Shown in pieces: positions 42,781 through 53,170 of a stretch of 64,000 nucleotides of DNA; position 1 is the first letter of the stretch; each line of letters opens with the position of its first letter. This DNA comes from Massilia frigida (lineage in GTDB: Bacteria > Pseudomonadota > Gammaproteobacteria > Burkholderiales > Burkholderiaceae_D). The translations under genes and the position numbers were made by a program. Under the pieces are notes generated by a model. It saw nothing but the letters and a program-made list of their open reading frames with translations. It searched no databases and was not told the DNA's origin. The DNA is taken from contig NZ_WHJG01000034.1 in the NCBI RefSeq assembly GCF_011682175.1, positions 16,324 through 80,323 of the forward strand, in the 5' to 3' direction.

Positions 42781-45228
42781 ATGCGCCACCGCCTCCCTAT
42801 CGTCCCGCTGACCATGTCACTGCTCGCCGCAGCACCCAATGCGCATTCCCAGTACCAGTTGCCACCGGCGCAGTTGCAGGCCATCGTGGATGCGCCGCGC
42901 GCGCCGGCGCTGGGCCTGTCGCCGCAGCGTAACCTGGCGGTGATGGTCGATACGCCGGCCCTGCCCAGCATCGCCGAAGTGGCGCAGCCGGAACTGAAGC
43001 TGGCCGGCTTGCGCATCAATCCGCGCACCTATTCGCCAAGCCGCTTTTCCTTCGGCACGGGGCTCAAGCTGCTCGATATCGCCACCCAGAAGGAAATCAA
43101 GATCATGGGCCTGCCGCGCCAGCTGCGCCTGGCCGACAGCGCCTGGTCGCCCGACCAGCGCTACCTGGCCTTCACCCACGTCACCTACGCCGACCGCGAT
43201 GGCGCCTCCGGGGTTGAGCTGTGGCTGGTCGATATCAATACCCGCATCGCGCGGCGCCTGACCGCGCAGCCGCTGTCCTACCTGGACGGCTCGGGTTTTA
43301 CCTGGATGCCGGACGCCAAAGGCCTGCTGCTGCACCTCAAGCCCATTGGGCGCGGCAAGGCGCCGCAGTCGACCGGCGTGCCGGGCGGGCCGATTCTGCA
43401 GGACAGCCAGGTCAGCGTCGGTGCGCGCCAGTTGCGCACCTACCAGGACTTGCTGAAAAACGAAGAAGACGCGCGTCTGTTCGAGCACTACGCCAGCTCG
43501 CAACTGGCGCTGGTCGATTTGTCGGGCAAGCTGCGCCTGATCGGCAATCCCGAACTGTTCACCAGCGTCTCGGTGGCGCCGAACGGCCAGCTGCTGCTGG
43601 CCTCCGTGCTGCAGCGCCCCTTCTCGTACGTGGTACCGGCATCGGCCTTCCCGCGCCGCGTCGATGTGCGCGATTTGAGCGGCAAGCCGGTGCACCTGGT
43701 GGTCGACAAGCCGCTCGAAGAAGGCCTGCCGCCGGGGAACGATGCCGTTTCCGCCGGCGTGCGCAAGGTCAGCTGGCGCGCCGACGCCCCGGCCACGCTG
43801 GTCTGGGCCGTAGCGCAGGATGGGGGCGATCCGGCCAAGGCGGCCGAGGTGCGCGACATTGTGTACTCCCACGCCGCGCCGTTCGCCGGCGAGCCGAAGG
43901 TGCTGGCCAGGCTCGGTTCGCGCTACGACCGCGTCGTCTGGGGCAATGGCGACGTCGCGTTGCTGGGCGAGGACTGGTACAAGACGCGCGCCGTCAAGAT
44001 CTGGCGTATCCGGCCGGAGCACGACACGGCGGCGCCCGAGCTGCTGTTTTCGTATTCCGCCGAGGACCGCTACAACAACCCCGGCTCGCCCGTCACGATG
44101 CCCGACAGCGCGGGCCGTTCGCGCCTGATCGTCGGCGCCGATTCGACCATCCTGCTAGGGGGCAGCGGCGCTTCGAACGAGGGTGATCGCCCTTTTCTGG
44201 ACCGCTTCAACCTGGCCAGCAAGGCCAAGGAGCGCCTGTTCCGCAGCGAGGCGCCGTTTTACGAGAACATCGTGACGGTGCTCAGCGACGATGGCATGCG
44301 CCTGCTGACCACGCGCGAGTCGCCCACCGAGCGCCCGAATTTTTATGTGCGCGACCTGAAACGCAGCGGCGCGGCGCAACTGACGGCGCTCACCCATTTC
44401 CCGCATCCGACCCCGCAGTTGAAGGATGTGCAGAAGGAGCAGATCCGCTATAAGCGCGCCGATGGCGTCGACCTGACCGCCACCCTGATGCTGCCGCCGA
44501 ACTACGAAGCGAAGCGCGATGGCCCGCTGCCGCTGCTGATGTGGGCGTATCCGCAGGACTTCAAGAGCGCCAGCGCGGCCAGCCAGACCACCGGTTCGCC
44601 ATTCCGCTTCAACGCCATCAGCTTCTGGGGGCCGGCGCCGATGCTGGCGATGGGCTACGCGGTGCTCGATAACCCGTCGATGCCGATCGTCGGCTCCGCC
44701 GACGCCGAACCGAACGACAGCTACCTGCCGCAACTGGTGGCCAACGCCGAAGCGGCGGTGGCCGAAGTGGTGCGGCGCGGCGTGGCCGAGCGCCACCGCA
44801 TCGCCATCGGCGGCCACTCGTACGGCGCTTTCATGACCGGCAACCTGCTGGCCCACACGCGCCTGTTCAAGGCCGGCGTGGCGCGCAGCGGCGCCTACAA
44901 CCGCACGCTCACCCCGTTCGGCTTCCAGTCCGAAGAGCGCGAGTTCTGGAAGGCGAAGGAGGTGTACCAGGCCATGTCGCCGTTTAATAACGCCGACAAG
45001 ATCAAGGATGCGCTGCTGCTGATCCACGGCGAGCAGGATAATAATTCGGGCACCTTCCCGATGCAGAGCGAGCGCATGTTCCAGGCCATGAAGGGCCTGG
45101 GCGGCACGGCGCGCCTGGTGCTGCTGCCCAACGAAAGCCACGCTTACCGCGCGCGCGAATCGATCATGCACATGCTGTACGAGACCAGTTCCTGGCTCGA
45201 CAAGTACGTCAAGAACGCCAAGCCGTAA
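42781..45228 (+). CDS. Secreted S9 family serine peptidase (prolyl oligopeptidase-type)
   Basis: 815 residues with a signal peptide (PIVPLTMSLLAAAPNAHSQ). Residues 40-550 form a beta-propeller-like domain. The alpha/beta hydrolase domain at about 560-815 carries the nucleophile Ser in GGHSYGAF, an Asp in HGEQDNNSG and the His of NESHAYRA. LMWAYPQDFKSASAASQTTG and MPIVGSADAEPNDSYLPQL are typical of the glutamyl/acylaminoacyl-type S9 subgroup. It should cleave small peptides in the periplasm or outside. The start at 42781 is chosen for the signal peptide; an in-frame start further upstream adds a non-signal extension. Confidence 0.92.
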   Translation: MRHRLPIVPLTMSLLAAAPNAHSQYQLPPAQLQAIVDAPRAPALGLSPQRNLAVMVDTPALPSIAEVAQPELKLAGLRINPRTYSPSRFSFGTGLKLLDIATQKEIKIMGLPRQLRLADSAWSPDQRYLAFTHVTYADRDGASGVELWLVDINTRIARRLTAQPLSYLDGSGFTWMPDAKGLLLHLKPIGRGKAPQSTGVPGGPILQDSQVSVGARQLRTYQDLLKNEEDARLFEHYASSQLALVDLSGKLRLIGNPELFTSVSVAPNGQLLLASVLQRPFSYVVPASAFPRRVDVRDLSGKPVHLVVDKPLEEGLPPGNDAVSAGVRKVSWRADAPATLVWAVAQDGGDPAKAAEVRDIVYSHAAPFAGEPKVLARLGSRYDRVVWGNGDVALLGEDWYKTRAVKIWRIRPEHDTAAPELLFSYSAEDRYNNPGSPVTMPDSAGRSRLIVGADSTILLGGSGASNEGDRPFLDRFNLASKAKERLFRSEAPFYENIVTVLSDDGMRLLTTRESPTERPNFYVRDLKRSGAAQLTALTHFPHPTPQLKDVQKEQIRYKRADGVDLTATLMLPPNYEAKRDGPLPLLMWAYPQDFKSASAASQTTGSPFRFNAISFWGPAPMLAMGYAVLDNPSMPIVGSADAEPNDSYLPQLVANAEAAVAEVVRRGVAERHRIAIGGHSYGAFMTGNLLAHTRLFKAGVARSGAYNRTLTPFGFQSEEREFWKAKEVYQAMSPFNNADKIKDALLLIHGEQDNNSGTFPMQSERMFQAMKGLGGTARLVLLPNESHAYRARESIMHMLYETSSWLDKYVKNAKP

Positions 45229-45334
45229 ACGCCGGCGCGGCCGCGCAAGGCGGCCCCGCAAGGCCGGTCAAGCGTACGGCCTCGCGGCCGGGCATGTGCT
45301 AATGTCGTCGCTCCACCAACCAGGAGCGACCCAC

Positions 45335-45499
45335 ATGAACCCAGCAGCCATCGACGCCCATCGCGCACCGGACCCCGTGCCGGTCGATGAACCTACGCCC
45401 GAGCCGTTCGACAATCCCCATCCGCATCATCCGCCGGTCAAGCACCCGCAGGACGACGATCCGGTGCCCGACCCGAAGCCGAGCACCTTCCTGCATTAG
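45335..45499 (+). CDS. Small Pro/Asp/His-rich protein (54 aa)
   Basis: 54 residues with CAGGAGC 6-8 bases before the ATG. It is nearly a quarter Pro, with Asp, Glu and a His cluster (PHPHHPPVKHPQDDD). It is acidic and certainly disordered, with no signal peptide. Its stop overlaps the stop of convergent tamB. The good ribosome site supports translation. Function is unknown; metal binding by the His/Asp cluster is possible but speculative. Confidence 0.55.
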   Translation: MNPAAIDAHRAPDPVPVDEPTPEPFDNPHPHHPPVKHPQDDDPVPDPKPSTFLH

Positions 45500-48400
45500 T
45501 CGAAGGCCCACGAATAGAGCACGTCGAGCGCGGTGTTGGTCCCGGTCTGGAACTGCAGCGTGATGCGCGGATTGAGCTTGTAGCGCAGCTTGACCAGGCT
45601 CGATGCGGTCGTCGCTCCCTGCTCGAAACTGAGGTAGGCGCGCGATGAAATCCGCTTGCCGACCGTGACCACGGTGCTTTCCAGCCCCTTGGCCTGCGAC
45701 AGGCCCAGTTCATCGACGCCCAGCGAATTGGCCAGGCGCGACTGGAAGCCGCCGCTGCTGCCCGAACCGCCCAGCAGGGCGCCGGCGGCGGCGCTGAGCA
45801 AGCCCGCTTCGTTCCCCGAGGTTCCTTCCATCCCGTGCCCCAGCACCAGCCATGACAGCTTTTCGCTGTCCGGCACCGATGGCCGCGACACCAGCTTGGC
45901 CACCGGCGAGAGCGCCGAACCGCGCACTTCGACGCCGGCTTCGACGTTGGTCTCGGAGAGCTGCTCGCCTTCCGGCCGGCTGCGCACCGCGCGGATGTTC
46001 AGGGCCGGGTTGTCGGACGGGCCGCTGAAGGTCAGCACGCCGCGTTCGATATCGAGGTTCTGTCCATACGCCTTGTAGGTGCCGCTGGTCACGCTGATGG
46101 AGCCGTTGACGCGCGGTGGACGCCCGCCGGTGGTGCGCACGCGCAGCGAACCCGCCAGTTCGGCATCGATGCCCATGCCGCGCAGGCGGAAGGCGTCGCC
46201 GAGATCGGCCTCCACATCCATCGCCAGCGGCATGGACGGCTCGGCCTTGACCGCCGGCGTGCCGACCCCGGCCCTGCCCAGCACGATCACATCGTCCGAC
46301 AGGGTAGGGCGGCCTTGCGGCGCCAGTTCGATCAGCGCGCGGTCGGCCTTGAATTTGCCTTCCAGCGAAAAGCGCTTGGCGTCGCGCACCAGCGTACTCT
46401 GGCCGCTGATGACGACGGTGCGGTCGGGACGCGACAGGATTTCGAGCTTGTCGGCCACCAGTTTGAGCTGCATGGTCGCTTCGCCGCCGGCAAAGCGCAC
46501 CGCGCCGTCGGCCATCATCGTGCCCTGCACGCCGTCGAAACTGAGGCGCTGGAGCAGCAGCTGGTCGCCCGCCAGCTGGGCGCGCAGCTGGCCGTTACTG
46601 AGCTTGATGCCCTGTTCGGCCCAGCGCAGCGCCAGTTTGTCGCCATTGACGCTGCCGTTCAGGGTCGGCGTGCCGACCGTGCCGCCCCCGGTCAGCGCGA
46701 GTTTGAGCGCGCCGTCCAGTTCCAGCGCCGGCTGGCCGGTGAAGGGGGCCAGCCACGCGATCGAGACCATGTCGGCATTGGCCGTCATTTTCAGGGGGCT
46801 TGCATTGCCCAGGCGGCCGTCGATCATTTGCGCGGTGGCGTCCACGTTGGCCTGGCCGACGCGGGTGCCGTCGACCTTGGCCTGCACGCGCAGCGCGCCG
46901 CTGGCGACGTCGGCGCGCAGGTCGAGCATGCGCAAGCCCAGCACCACTGGCACTTCGGCGCCGGCGATCACGTCGCCGCTTTCGCGGAACACGTGCACCG
47001 AGCCGTTCAGGGCCGGCGTGGCGCCGGCGGGCGCCTGCATGTCGAGCGACCAGTCGGCGCCGAGCGAGAGGTCGCCGCTGATGGCGTCGCGCATGCCCGG
47101 CGAGAATTGCGCCAGGTAGGTGAGCGGCACGCCGGCCGCCACGCCCTTGCTGGTCCAGTGCGGACCGTTCTTTTCCAGCGACTGGACACTCACGCTGCCG
47201 TTGGGGAGCTTGATCACCGCGTTGCTCATGCTGATTTGCTGCGGCGTGGCCAGGCCGGCCACGCCGGCGCCGGGAGCGACCGCAATGCGCAGCGGGACCG
47301 GCGCTTGCAGCGCGAACGCGTAGCGGCCCTTGTTTTGGAGCGCCGCCACGGTGCCGGTCCAGGCGCTGTTGGCCCAGCCGCCGCGGATCTCGCCGGTGGC
47401 ATCGAACGCGTCGCTGCGCGCGTCCAGGCGCAGGAGGTGGGCGCCGCGCGTGCCGCTCGTTTGCAGGTGCGCGCTGTCGATGCGGGTCTCGCCGCTGACG
47501 TACTCGGTGATGGCGATGTCGCTGACCAGCGGATCGTCGGCCCCGCGGCCGCTGCCAAGATTGGCGCTGGCGCGCAGGGTCTTGACCTGGTGCTTGCCGA
47601 GCACCTTGAGGTTCTGGCCTTCCAGCGCGGCGCTGACGGCCGGTGCGGCCATCGTGCCCGACACGGTGCCCGCGCCTTTGAGCACGCCGCCGAAGTCGGG
47701 GCCGAGCGCGGCCAGCTGGGTGGCATCGATGCGCCAGTCAAGCTTGTCGGCGCCGGCGCCGAAACTGCCCTTGGCGGCCACGATGTTCGGTCCCACGTGC
47801 AGGTCGACGTCGGCGTTCGAGACGTGTTTGCTGTCGGCGGCGACCTTGGCGTAGCCCCACAGCGGTGAATTGGCCAGGGTCGATGGCTGCAGCGCCAGAT
47901 TCAGGTTGGCGCGCCAGTCAGGGCCGGAGCGGCCGGCGGCGTCGAAGCTGCCGTTGATGCTGCCCGCCAGCGGCGAACCGAAGGCGCCCGGATTGAAGCG
48001 CTGCGCCGTGCCGGCCGCCGTGACGTCGACCGCGCCCGCATTTGCTCCCCCCGCGAGCCATGCTTCGCCGCTGGCGTGCAGCAGGCTGTTATTGGTCTTG
48101 CGCGCCGCCGCCACCCAACCGAGGCCGGTGGCGTCGACCTCGAACGTGGTGCGCGGCGCCTGCATGGTGCCGGTGACGACGCCGCTGGCCGCCAGCGCGC
48201 CGTACAAATCGCTGCGCGCGGCCGCCAGGTCGGTGGCGTTGACGTTCCAGGTCAGTTTTTCGCCGGGCGCCCCGAAACTGCCTTTCAATTGCGCCGTATT
48301 TTTTCCCAGCGCGAGGGTGGCGTCCACGCCGCTGATGTGCGCGGCGTCGGCATTGAGCCTGCCCTTGCCCGACAGCGGCTGGTCGAACAGGCGGCTTGGC

Positions 48401-49917
48401 CGCAGCGCAAAATCGGCCGCCACTTTCCATGCCGGCGACAGGAAGCCGGCGGCGTTGATGTCGGCATTGATGTCGGCCTTCGGCAAGTCGCCAAAGGCGG
48501 CCGGGTCGAACTTGACGGCGCTGGCGCTGACCTTGAATTCGCGCTTGCCGGCCAGGTTGGCGCTGCCGGTCAGGCCCACGCTGCTGCCGCCGGCGGCCAG
48601 GCGCGCCTGCTGCACCGTCAGCACGTTGTCGGCCAGGGTGGCTTTCGCTTCCAGGCGCATGCCCGCTTCCACCAGCCTGGTGGTGAAGGTCTGGGTGTTG
48701 CCCGCGTTGGCGACCGTGATGTCGCCGGCGATCCTGGTCGACTTCATGCGGCTGTGGAGGCGCTTCATGTCGATGCCGTCGGTATGCAGCGCAAAGCTGG
48801 CGCTGCCGATGCCTTTGTCGGCGGCGCTGCGCGCCACCGTGCCGCTGCCGGTGAATTTGCCGGCGTCGCCCAGGTCGATCAGCACCGCGCCGATCTCCAG
48901 CGCCGACAGGTTGCCTTTCAGTTCGCCGCGCATGGAGCGCAGCGGCAGCCGTTGCAGGTCGACCGGGCCGGTCGCGCCGGCGTTGTCGATCATGACGCTG
49001 CCGGCGATATTGCGGTTCGCTTCAATGCGCGCCGTGATCGCCAGCGACAGGTCGGCCTTGGGCAGTTCGGGATTGAAAAAGCCCGGGTCGATGTTCTTGC
49101 CATGGATGGTCATGGCGCGCAGCGGAATCGGCTCGAACGGCGCCAGCGTGAACTTGGCGTCGCCTTCGGCCTTGCCCGAGACGGCGCTGGCGTCAAGTTG
49201 CGTGGTTTCCAGGTCGCCGCCGACGCCCAGCTTGATCTGCGCCGGCTGCTGGCCGGCCGCTACCGCGATCTGGGTCAGGCTGGCGGTGCCGGCCAGCTTG
49301 TATGGCTTGGCGGTGCCGATGCTGGCGTCGGCCATGGCCTTGCCCCACGGGGTAATCGCACTGGCTTTGCGCAAAGCCCATTGGCGCTGGTCGCCCAGCA
49401 GGTCGAAGCGGACCTCGGTGATCACCGTTTCGGCGCCCGGGACGGCCGCATTGGTCAGGATGACCCTGGACAGGCGCGCATCGTCGACTTCGAGCTTGAA
49501 GGGCGGCGCGAGTTTGGCCGGCATCTTGGCCGGTTCGCCTTCGCGCAGGGTATTCATGCGCAGGGTGGCCACGTGCAGCTTGTTGATGGCCACGCCGCGG
49601 CTGAGGTACTGGAAGGGCGACCAGTCGATGTCGATATTTTCGGCGGTGACGACTTGTTCCGGGGTGCGGTAGACGACTTTATCGAGGTGCATGGCGCCGT
49701 ACAGCGAGCCTTTCACGCCGGTGACGACGATGCTGCCGCCGCTGGCGTTGGCTACGCGCTGGACCAGCATTTGCAGGGTGGTTTCGCGTCCCAGGTACCA
49801 GTAGGCGCCGCCCAGCAGGGCGCCGCTGACGGCGACGCCGATGGCGACGCGGCGCGGCCAGCGGCGCTGGCCGTGCTGGCGGGGCGACGGGGTGGTAGGG
49901 GTGTCGGCGGTAGTCAT
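45496..49917 (-). CDS. tamB: Translocation and assembly module inner membrane protein TamB
   Basis: 1473 residues. One N-terminal membrane anchor (VAIGVAVSGALLGGAYWYLG, about residues 24-43) precedes a very long beta-rich periplasmic region of repeats. The C-terminal DUF490/TamB domain (about 1150-1473) includes GSLRVRTTGGRPPRVNGSIS, YGQNLDIERGVLTFSGPSDN and SYLSFEQGATTASSLVKLRY-like segments, ending LDVLYSWAFD. AsmA/TamB-type proteins form a hydrophobic groove across the periplasm for lipid transport to the outer membrane and assist TamA. The ATG overlaps the tamA stop by one base (TGATG), so the pair is coupled. The length is within the usual 1200-1500 range. Confidence 0.95.
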   Translation of the reverse strand: MTTADTPTTPSPRQHGQRRWPRRVAIGVAVSGALLGGAYWYLGRETTLQMLVQRVANASGGSIVVTGVKGSLYGAMHLDKVVYRTPEQVVTAENIDIDWSPFQYLSRGVAINKLHVATLRMNTLREGEPAKMPAKLAPPFKLEVDDARLSRVILTNAAVPGAETVITEVRFDLLGDQRQWALRKASAITPWGKAMADASIGTAKPYKLAGTASLTQIAVAAGQQPAQIKLGVGGDLETTQLDASAVSGKAEGDAKFTLAPFEPIPLRAMTIHGKNIDPGFFNPELPKADLSLAITARIEANRNIAGSVMIDNAGATGPVDLQRLPLRSMRGELKGNLSALEIGAVLIDLGDAGKFTGSGTVARSAADKGIGSASFALHTDGIDMKRLHSRMKSTRIAGDITVANAGNTQTFTTRLVEAGMRLEAKATLADNVLTVQQARLAAGGSSVGLTGSANLAGKREFKVSASAVKFDPAAFGDLPKADINADINAAGFLSPAWKVAADFALRPSRLFDQPLSGKGRLNADAAHISGVDATLALGKNTAQLKGSFGAPGEKLTWNVNATDLAAARSDLYGALAASGVVTGTMQAPRTTFEVDATGLGWVAAARKTNNSLLHASGEAWLAGGANAGAVDVTAAGTAQRFNPGAFGSPLAGSINGSFDAAGRSGPDWRANLNLALQPSTLANSPLWGYAKVAADSKHVSNADVDLHVGPNIVAAKGSFGAGADKLDWRIDATQLAALGPDFGGVLKGAGTVSGTMAAPAVSAALEGQNLKVLGKHQVKTLRASANLGSGRGADDPLVSDIAITEYVSGETRIDSAHLQTSGTRGAHLLRLDARSDAFDATGEIRGGWANSAWTGTVAALQNKGRYAFALQAPVPLRIAVAPGAGVAGLATPQQISMSNAVIKLPNGSVSVQSLEKNGPHWTSKGVAAGVPLTYLAQFSPGMRDAISGDLSLGADWSLDMQAPAGATPALNGSVHVFRESGDVIAGAEVPVVLGLRMLDLRADVASGALRVQAKVDGTRVGQANVDATAQMIDGRLGNASPLKMTANADMVSIAWLAPFTGQPALELDGALKLALTGGGTVGTPTLNGSVNGDKLALRWAEQGIKLSNGQLRAQLAGDQLLLQRLSFDGVQGTMMADGAVRFAGGEATMQLKLVADKLEILSRPDRTVVISGQSTLVRDAKRFSLEGKFKADRALIELAPQGRPTLSDDVIVLGRAGVGTPAVKAEPSMPLAMDVEADLGDAFRLRGMGIDAELAGSLRVRTTGGRPPRVNGSISVTSGTYKAYGQNLDIERGVLTFSGPSDNPALNIRAVRSRPEGEQLSETNVEAGVEVRGSALSPVAKLVSRPSVPDSEKLSWLVLGHGMEGTSGNEAGLLSAAAGALLGGSGSSGGFQSRLANSLGVDELGLSQAKGLESTVVTVGKRISSRAYLSFEQGATTASSLVKLRYKLNPRITLQFQTGTNTALDVLYSWAFD

Positions 49918-51806
49918 CAGAATGTAAAGCCCAGTGAGAAGTGCAGGCGCGCTTTTTTCAGCGCTTGCCCGTAGGCGACGTCGACGTTGATCGGGCCGAC
50001 CGGGCTGCGCCAGCGCGCACCGATGCCATAGCCCGATTCCGGTTTCAGGTCCTTGAATTTGTCGGCGGCGTTGCCGGCGTCGTAGAAGAAGGCCACGCCC
50101 CACGGCGGCTTGAACCAGTATTGGTATTCGACGCTGCCGGTGAGCAGATAGCGCCCGCCGACGATGGCGTCGCCTTCGCGCACGCCCAGTTCCTGGTAGC
50201 CGTAGCCGCGCACCGACTGGTCGCCGCCGGCGCGGAACAGGAAGGTCGATGGCACGCCTTCCTTCTGTTTTGACGCCAGTACGCCCGCTTCGGCGCGTAC
50301 GATCAGGTTGGTCGATGGGCCGAGCGGACGGTAATGGATGAAGCGCGTGCTGGCGCGCAGGAAGCGTTCGTCGGTCAGCACCGGCAGCACGGCGCCGCCG
50401 AACTGCGCGTTGAGCACATAGCCGCGCTTCGGCAGCACCAGGTTGTCGAGCGCGCGCTTGGTCCAGCTGAAGGTGAGCGGTACGCTGTTGCTGCGCCGCG
50501 TTTCGATGCCTTCGACCAGGCGCCGCTCGCTCAGGTATTCCAGGGTCAGGCTGCGTTCGAGCAGCGGCGTGCCCCAGGCGCGCCGTCCGGCCACGGTGGC
50601 CACGTTGGTCACTTCGCCGCGCAGGTCGTTGCGCTCGAAACCGGCGCCGAAGCTGTCGCTATAGCCTTTTTCGGTGGTCGGAAAATAGAAGTCGGCACGC
50701 GCGGTCTGGCGCTTCTGTTCCATGATCAGGTTACTTTTCATGCGCAGGCCGAACACATTGAGGTCGTCGTAATTGAGCTGGGCGCGGGCACCGGTGTTGG
50801 TCGAATAACCGAGACCGACGTCGACGTTTTTCTGCTTGTTCTCGGTCACGCGCACCAGCACCGGCAGGATCGCCGGGTTGGCCACGGGCGGGCGCGGGAT
50901 GGCTTTCTGGTCGTCGGTCATGGCGTCGATGTCTTCCGACAGCGCGGCCGCCATGTCGGCGCTCACTTCCACGGTGCTGAAGTAGCCGGTGTCCTGCAGG
51001 CGCGCCTGGTAGGCTTGCAGGGCCGCTTCGTTGTATTCCTGGCCGGGGCGGATGCGATTGAGGTTGCTGACGATGGTGGGCGAATAGCGTTTCAAGCCTT
51101 CGACGCGCAGTTCGCCGAAGCGCGCTTCGGGGCCGCTGTCGAGGACCACCTTGAGCAGGGCACGGCGCATGTCGGGGTCGACGATGGCACTCGATTCGAC
51201 CAGTTGGGCGCGCGGATAGCGCGCCATCATCACCTGGCGCAGCAGGTTGCGCTTGGCGCCTTCCCAGTCGGCCTGGCGGAAACGGCTGCCCACCGGCAAG
51301 CCCCAGCGCTTGCGCAGGTCGGCCGCGTCGTACGGTTTGGCATCGGTGCCGACCGGCTCGAAGCCCTTGAGCACCAGTTCCACGTCGCCCACCAGCACCG
51401 GCTGGCCCGGGTCGACCGTGATGCGCGCCACCGGTTTGGCGCCGCTGGTGTCCAGTCCCGCGCTGACCTTGGGCGAATAATAGCCTTCGGTGGCGATCAG
51501 GATCTTGGCTTGCTCGGGCGCGGCCTTGACCAGGCGCTGCAGCTGGTCGAGGTCGAGGCGCGGGTTGCCCTGCCAGCGCACCAGGTCGAGATTTTCTTCG
51601 AGCAGGTCGTCGAGCGGGCCGGGGGCGTCCACCTTGACCGAGTAGTCGATGCCGCGCGCTGCGGCTTGCTGGGGGGCGGCTGGCGGCTCTTGCGCCAGGG
51701 CTGCTGCCGGAGCGGCCGCAAGGCACACGCTCACGGCGATTTGTGCCAAAATTCGTCGCTGGCGCGGCGTCCGGGCTATTGTTTTGTCTGGTGTTGCGGG
51801 AAACAT
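49917..51806 (-). CDS. tamA: Outer membrane autotransporter assembly factor TamA (Omp85 family)
   Basis: 629 residues. The signal peptide is ILAQIAVSVCLAAAPAAALA. Three POTRA domains (about 60-330) include ATEGYYSPKVSAGLD, RFGELRVEGLKRYSPTIVSN and LQDTGYFSTVEVSADM. The Omp85 barrel follows, with DVGLGYSTNTGARAQLNYDD, the RGY motif in DQSVRGYGYQELG and the C-terminal Phe of KARLHFSLGFTF. TamA works with TamB in outer membrane protein and lipid homeostasis. The start at 51806 has GGAG 5 bases upstream and gives a clean signal; an upstream in-frame ATG at 51836 is an alternative. Divergent from queC. Confidence 0.95.
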   Translation of the reverse strand: MFPATPDKTIARTPRQRRILAQIAVSVCLAAAPAAALAQEPPAAPQQAAARGIDYSVKVDAPGPLDDLLEENLDLVRWQGNPRLDLDQLQRLVKAAPEQAKILIATEGYYSPKVSAGLDTSGAKPVARITVDPGQPVLVGDVELVLKGFEPVGTDAKPYDAADLRKRWGLPVGSRFRQADWEGAKRNLLRQVMMARYPRAQLVESSAIVDPDMRRALLKVVLDSGPEARFGELRVEGLKRYSPTIVSNLNRIRPGQEYNEAALQAYQARLQDTGYFSTVEVSADMAAALSEDIDAMTDDQKAIPRPPVANPAILPVLVRVTENKQKNVDVGLGYSTNTGARAQLNYDDLNVFGLRMKSNLIMEQKRQTARADFYFPTTEKGYSDSFGAGFERNDLRGEVTNVATVAGRRAWGTPLLERSLTLEYLSERRLVEGIETRRSNSVPLTFSWTKRALDNLVLPKRGYVLNAQFGGAVLPVLTDERFLRASTRFIHYRPLGPSTNLIVRAEAGVLASKQKEGVPSTFLFRAGGDQSVRGYGYQELGVREGDAIVGGRYLLTGSVEYQYWFKPPWGVAFFYDAGNAADKFKDLKPESGYGIGARWRSPVGPINVDVAYGQALKKARLHFSLGFTF

Positions 51807-51890
51807 GGCGCTCCATTCGGGAAAATGCTGAGGCATCTTACCGGATCGGCCGACATGATGGCGAACGTCTAACGATTTGGAAAATACACT

Positions 51891-52595
51891 ATGCATCAAG
51901 CTGATGGCGCACTGGTTTTGTTTAGCGGCGGACAAGACTCCGCCACCTGCCTGGCCTGGGCGCTGGAGCGTTACGCGCGCGTCGAAACCATCGGCTTCGA
52001 CTATGGCCAGCGGCACGCCATCGAACTGACCGTGCGCCCCACGGTGCTGGGCAAGATGCGCGCCTTGAAGGGCGATTGGGATGCGCGCCTGGGCGAGGAT
52101 CACCTGGTCGACCTGTCCCTGATCAGCAAGATTTCGGATACCGCCATGACCAGCAACGTCGCCATCGAAATGCAGGCCAACGGCTTGCCGAATACCTTTG
52201 TGCCGGGCCGCAACCTGCTGTTCATGACCGTGGCCGCCACCGTGGCTTACCGGCGCGGCTTGAATGTGCTGGTCGGCGGCATGTGCGAAACCGATTTTTC
52301 CGGCTATCCGGACTGCCGTGACGACACCATGAAGGCCTTGCAGGTCGCGCTCAACCTGGGCATGGCCACCCGCCTGAAGCTGGAAACGCCGCTGATGTGG
52401 ATCGACAAGAAGCAAACCTGGCAGCTGGCGCACCAGGCCGGCGGCGATGCGCTGGTCGACCTGATCCGGGCCGACACCCACACCTGCTACCTGGGCGAGC
52501 GCGGCGAGCTGCATGCCTGGGGCTACGGTTGCGGCACCTGTCCGGCCTGCGCCTTGCGCGCGCGCGGCTACCTGCAGTACGCCGGCGCCGCGTGA
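51891..52595 (+). CDS. queC: 7-cyano-7-deazaguanine synthase QueC
   Basis: 234 residues. The PP-loop [18 protein letters not shown] binds ATP, and [48 protein letters not shown] and the zinc cluster CGTCPAC near the end are all QueC landmarks. The enzyme converts 7-carboxy-7-deazaguanine to preQ0 with ammonia and ATP for queuosine tRNA modification. The segment between [16 protein letters not shown] and the zinc Cys is slightly longer than in E. coli. No other que genes are in the window. Confidence 0.95.
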   Translation: MHQADGALVLFSGGQDSATCLAWALERYARVETIGFDYGQRHAIELTVRPTVLGKMRALKGDWDARLGEDHLVDLSLISKISDTAMTSNVAIEMQANGLPNTFVPGRNLLFMTVAATVAYRRGLNVLVGGMCETDFSGYPDCRDDTMKALQVALNLGMATRLKLETPLMWIDKKQTWQLAHQAGGDALVDLIRADTHTCYLGERGELHAWGYGCGTCPACALRARGYLQYAGAA

Positions 52596-53077
52596 GCGAT
52601 CCCGGGCCGGCCGCTGTCCCGGCCTGCTATCGGCCGCATCTGTTGCAGGCGGCGGGGCGGATCGGCCGCGTGCGCTACATGGCGTACTCCCTCGCCCCGG
52701 TTGTGCTGTGCCTGCTGGTCATGCTGTGCATGGTCTGCTTCCAGATGGACGGGGCCGGCAATCTGCGGATTGCGCTCCTGCTCCTGACGACCGGGCTGCT
52801 GGCCGTGGTCGCCTCGCGCCGCCTGCGCGATATCGGCTTGCCGTGGTGGCTGGCCGGGCTGCTGTTCGTCCCCCTGGCCGGCGCGCCGGCATGGCTGCAT
52901 GGGCTGGTGTTTGCCGCGCTGTCCCTCATTCCCGGCAAGCAGCTGGCCAACCGCCACGGACCGCCGCCCTGCTCCAATCGGCGCCGCACGGTGGCCGCCG
53001 CCAGCCTGTGGATCGTGCTGTTCGGCGCCGCCGTCTGGCTGGTCATGTCGCTGCGGCATAGCCTGAGAACCATGTAA
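52592..53077 (+). CDS. DUF805-type small membrane protein
   Basis: 161 residues starting at a GTG that overlaps the queC stop (GTGA). [20 protein letters not shown] followed by [20 protein letters not shown] is the DUF805 pattern (GRixR then RRLhDiG), with four membrane segments. Function is unknown; family members are common accessory inner membrane proteins in many bacteria. A basic loop (SNRRRTVAA) precedes the last segment. Translational coupling to queC is clear but a functional link is not. Confidence 0.85.
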   Translation: MSDPGPAAVPACYRPHLLQAAGRIGRVRYMAYSLAPVVLCLLVMLCMVCFQMDGAGNLRIALLLLTTGLLAVVASRRLRDIGLPWWLAGLLFVPLAGAPAWLHGLVFAALSLIPGKQLANRHGPPPCSNRRRTVAAASLWIVLFGAAVWLVMSLRHSLRTM

Positions 53078-53170
53078 GAAAGCGTGCCGCGCGGGCGGTC
53101 ACGCCGTCAGCGCGTCACTTGCTTGCATAATTGATAATTTTGTTGTAAAAGTAACTTCTCCGTAGTACAT

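Noticed and set aside
48076..49974. Plus-strand frame of 632 codons opposite tamB
   Set aside because: Antisense artefact with low-complexity composition; tamB on the minus strand is full length with a coupled start.
51807..51890. preQ1-type riboswitch before queC
   Set aside because: The gap to tamA is only about 80 bases and shows no aptamer-like stem or A-rich tail.
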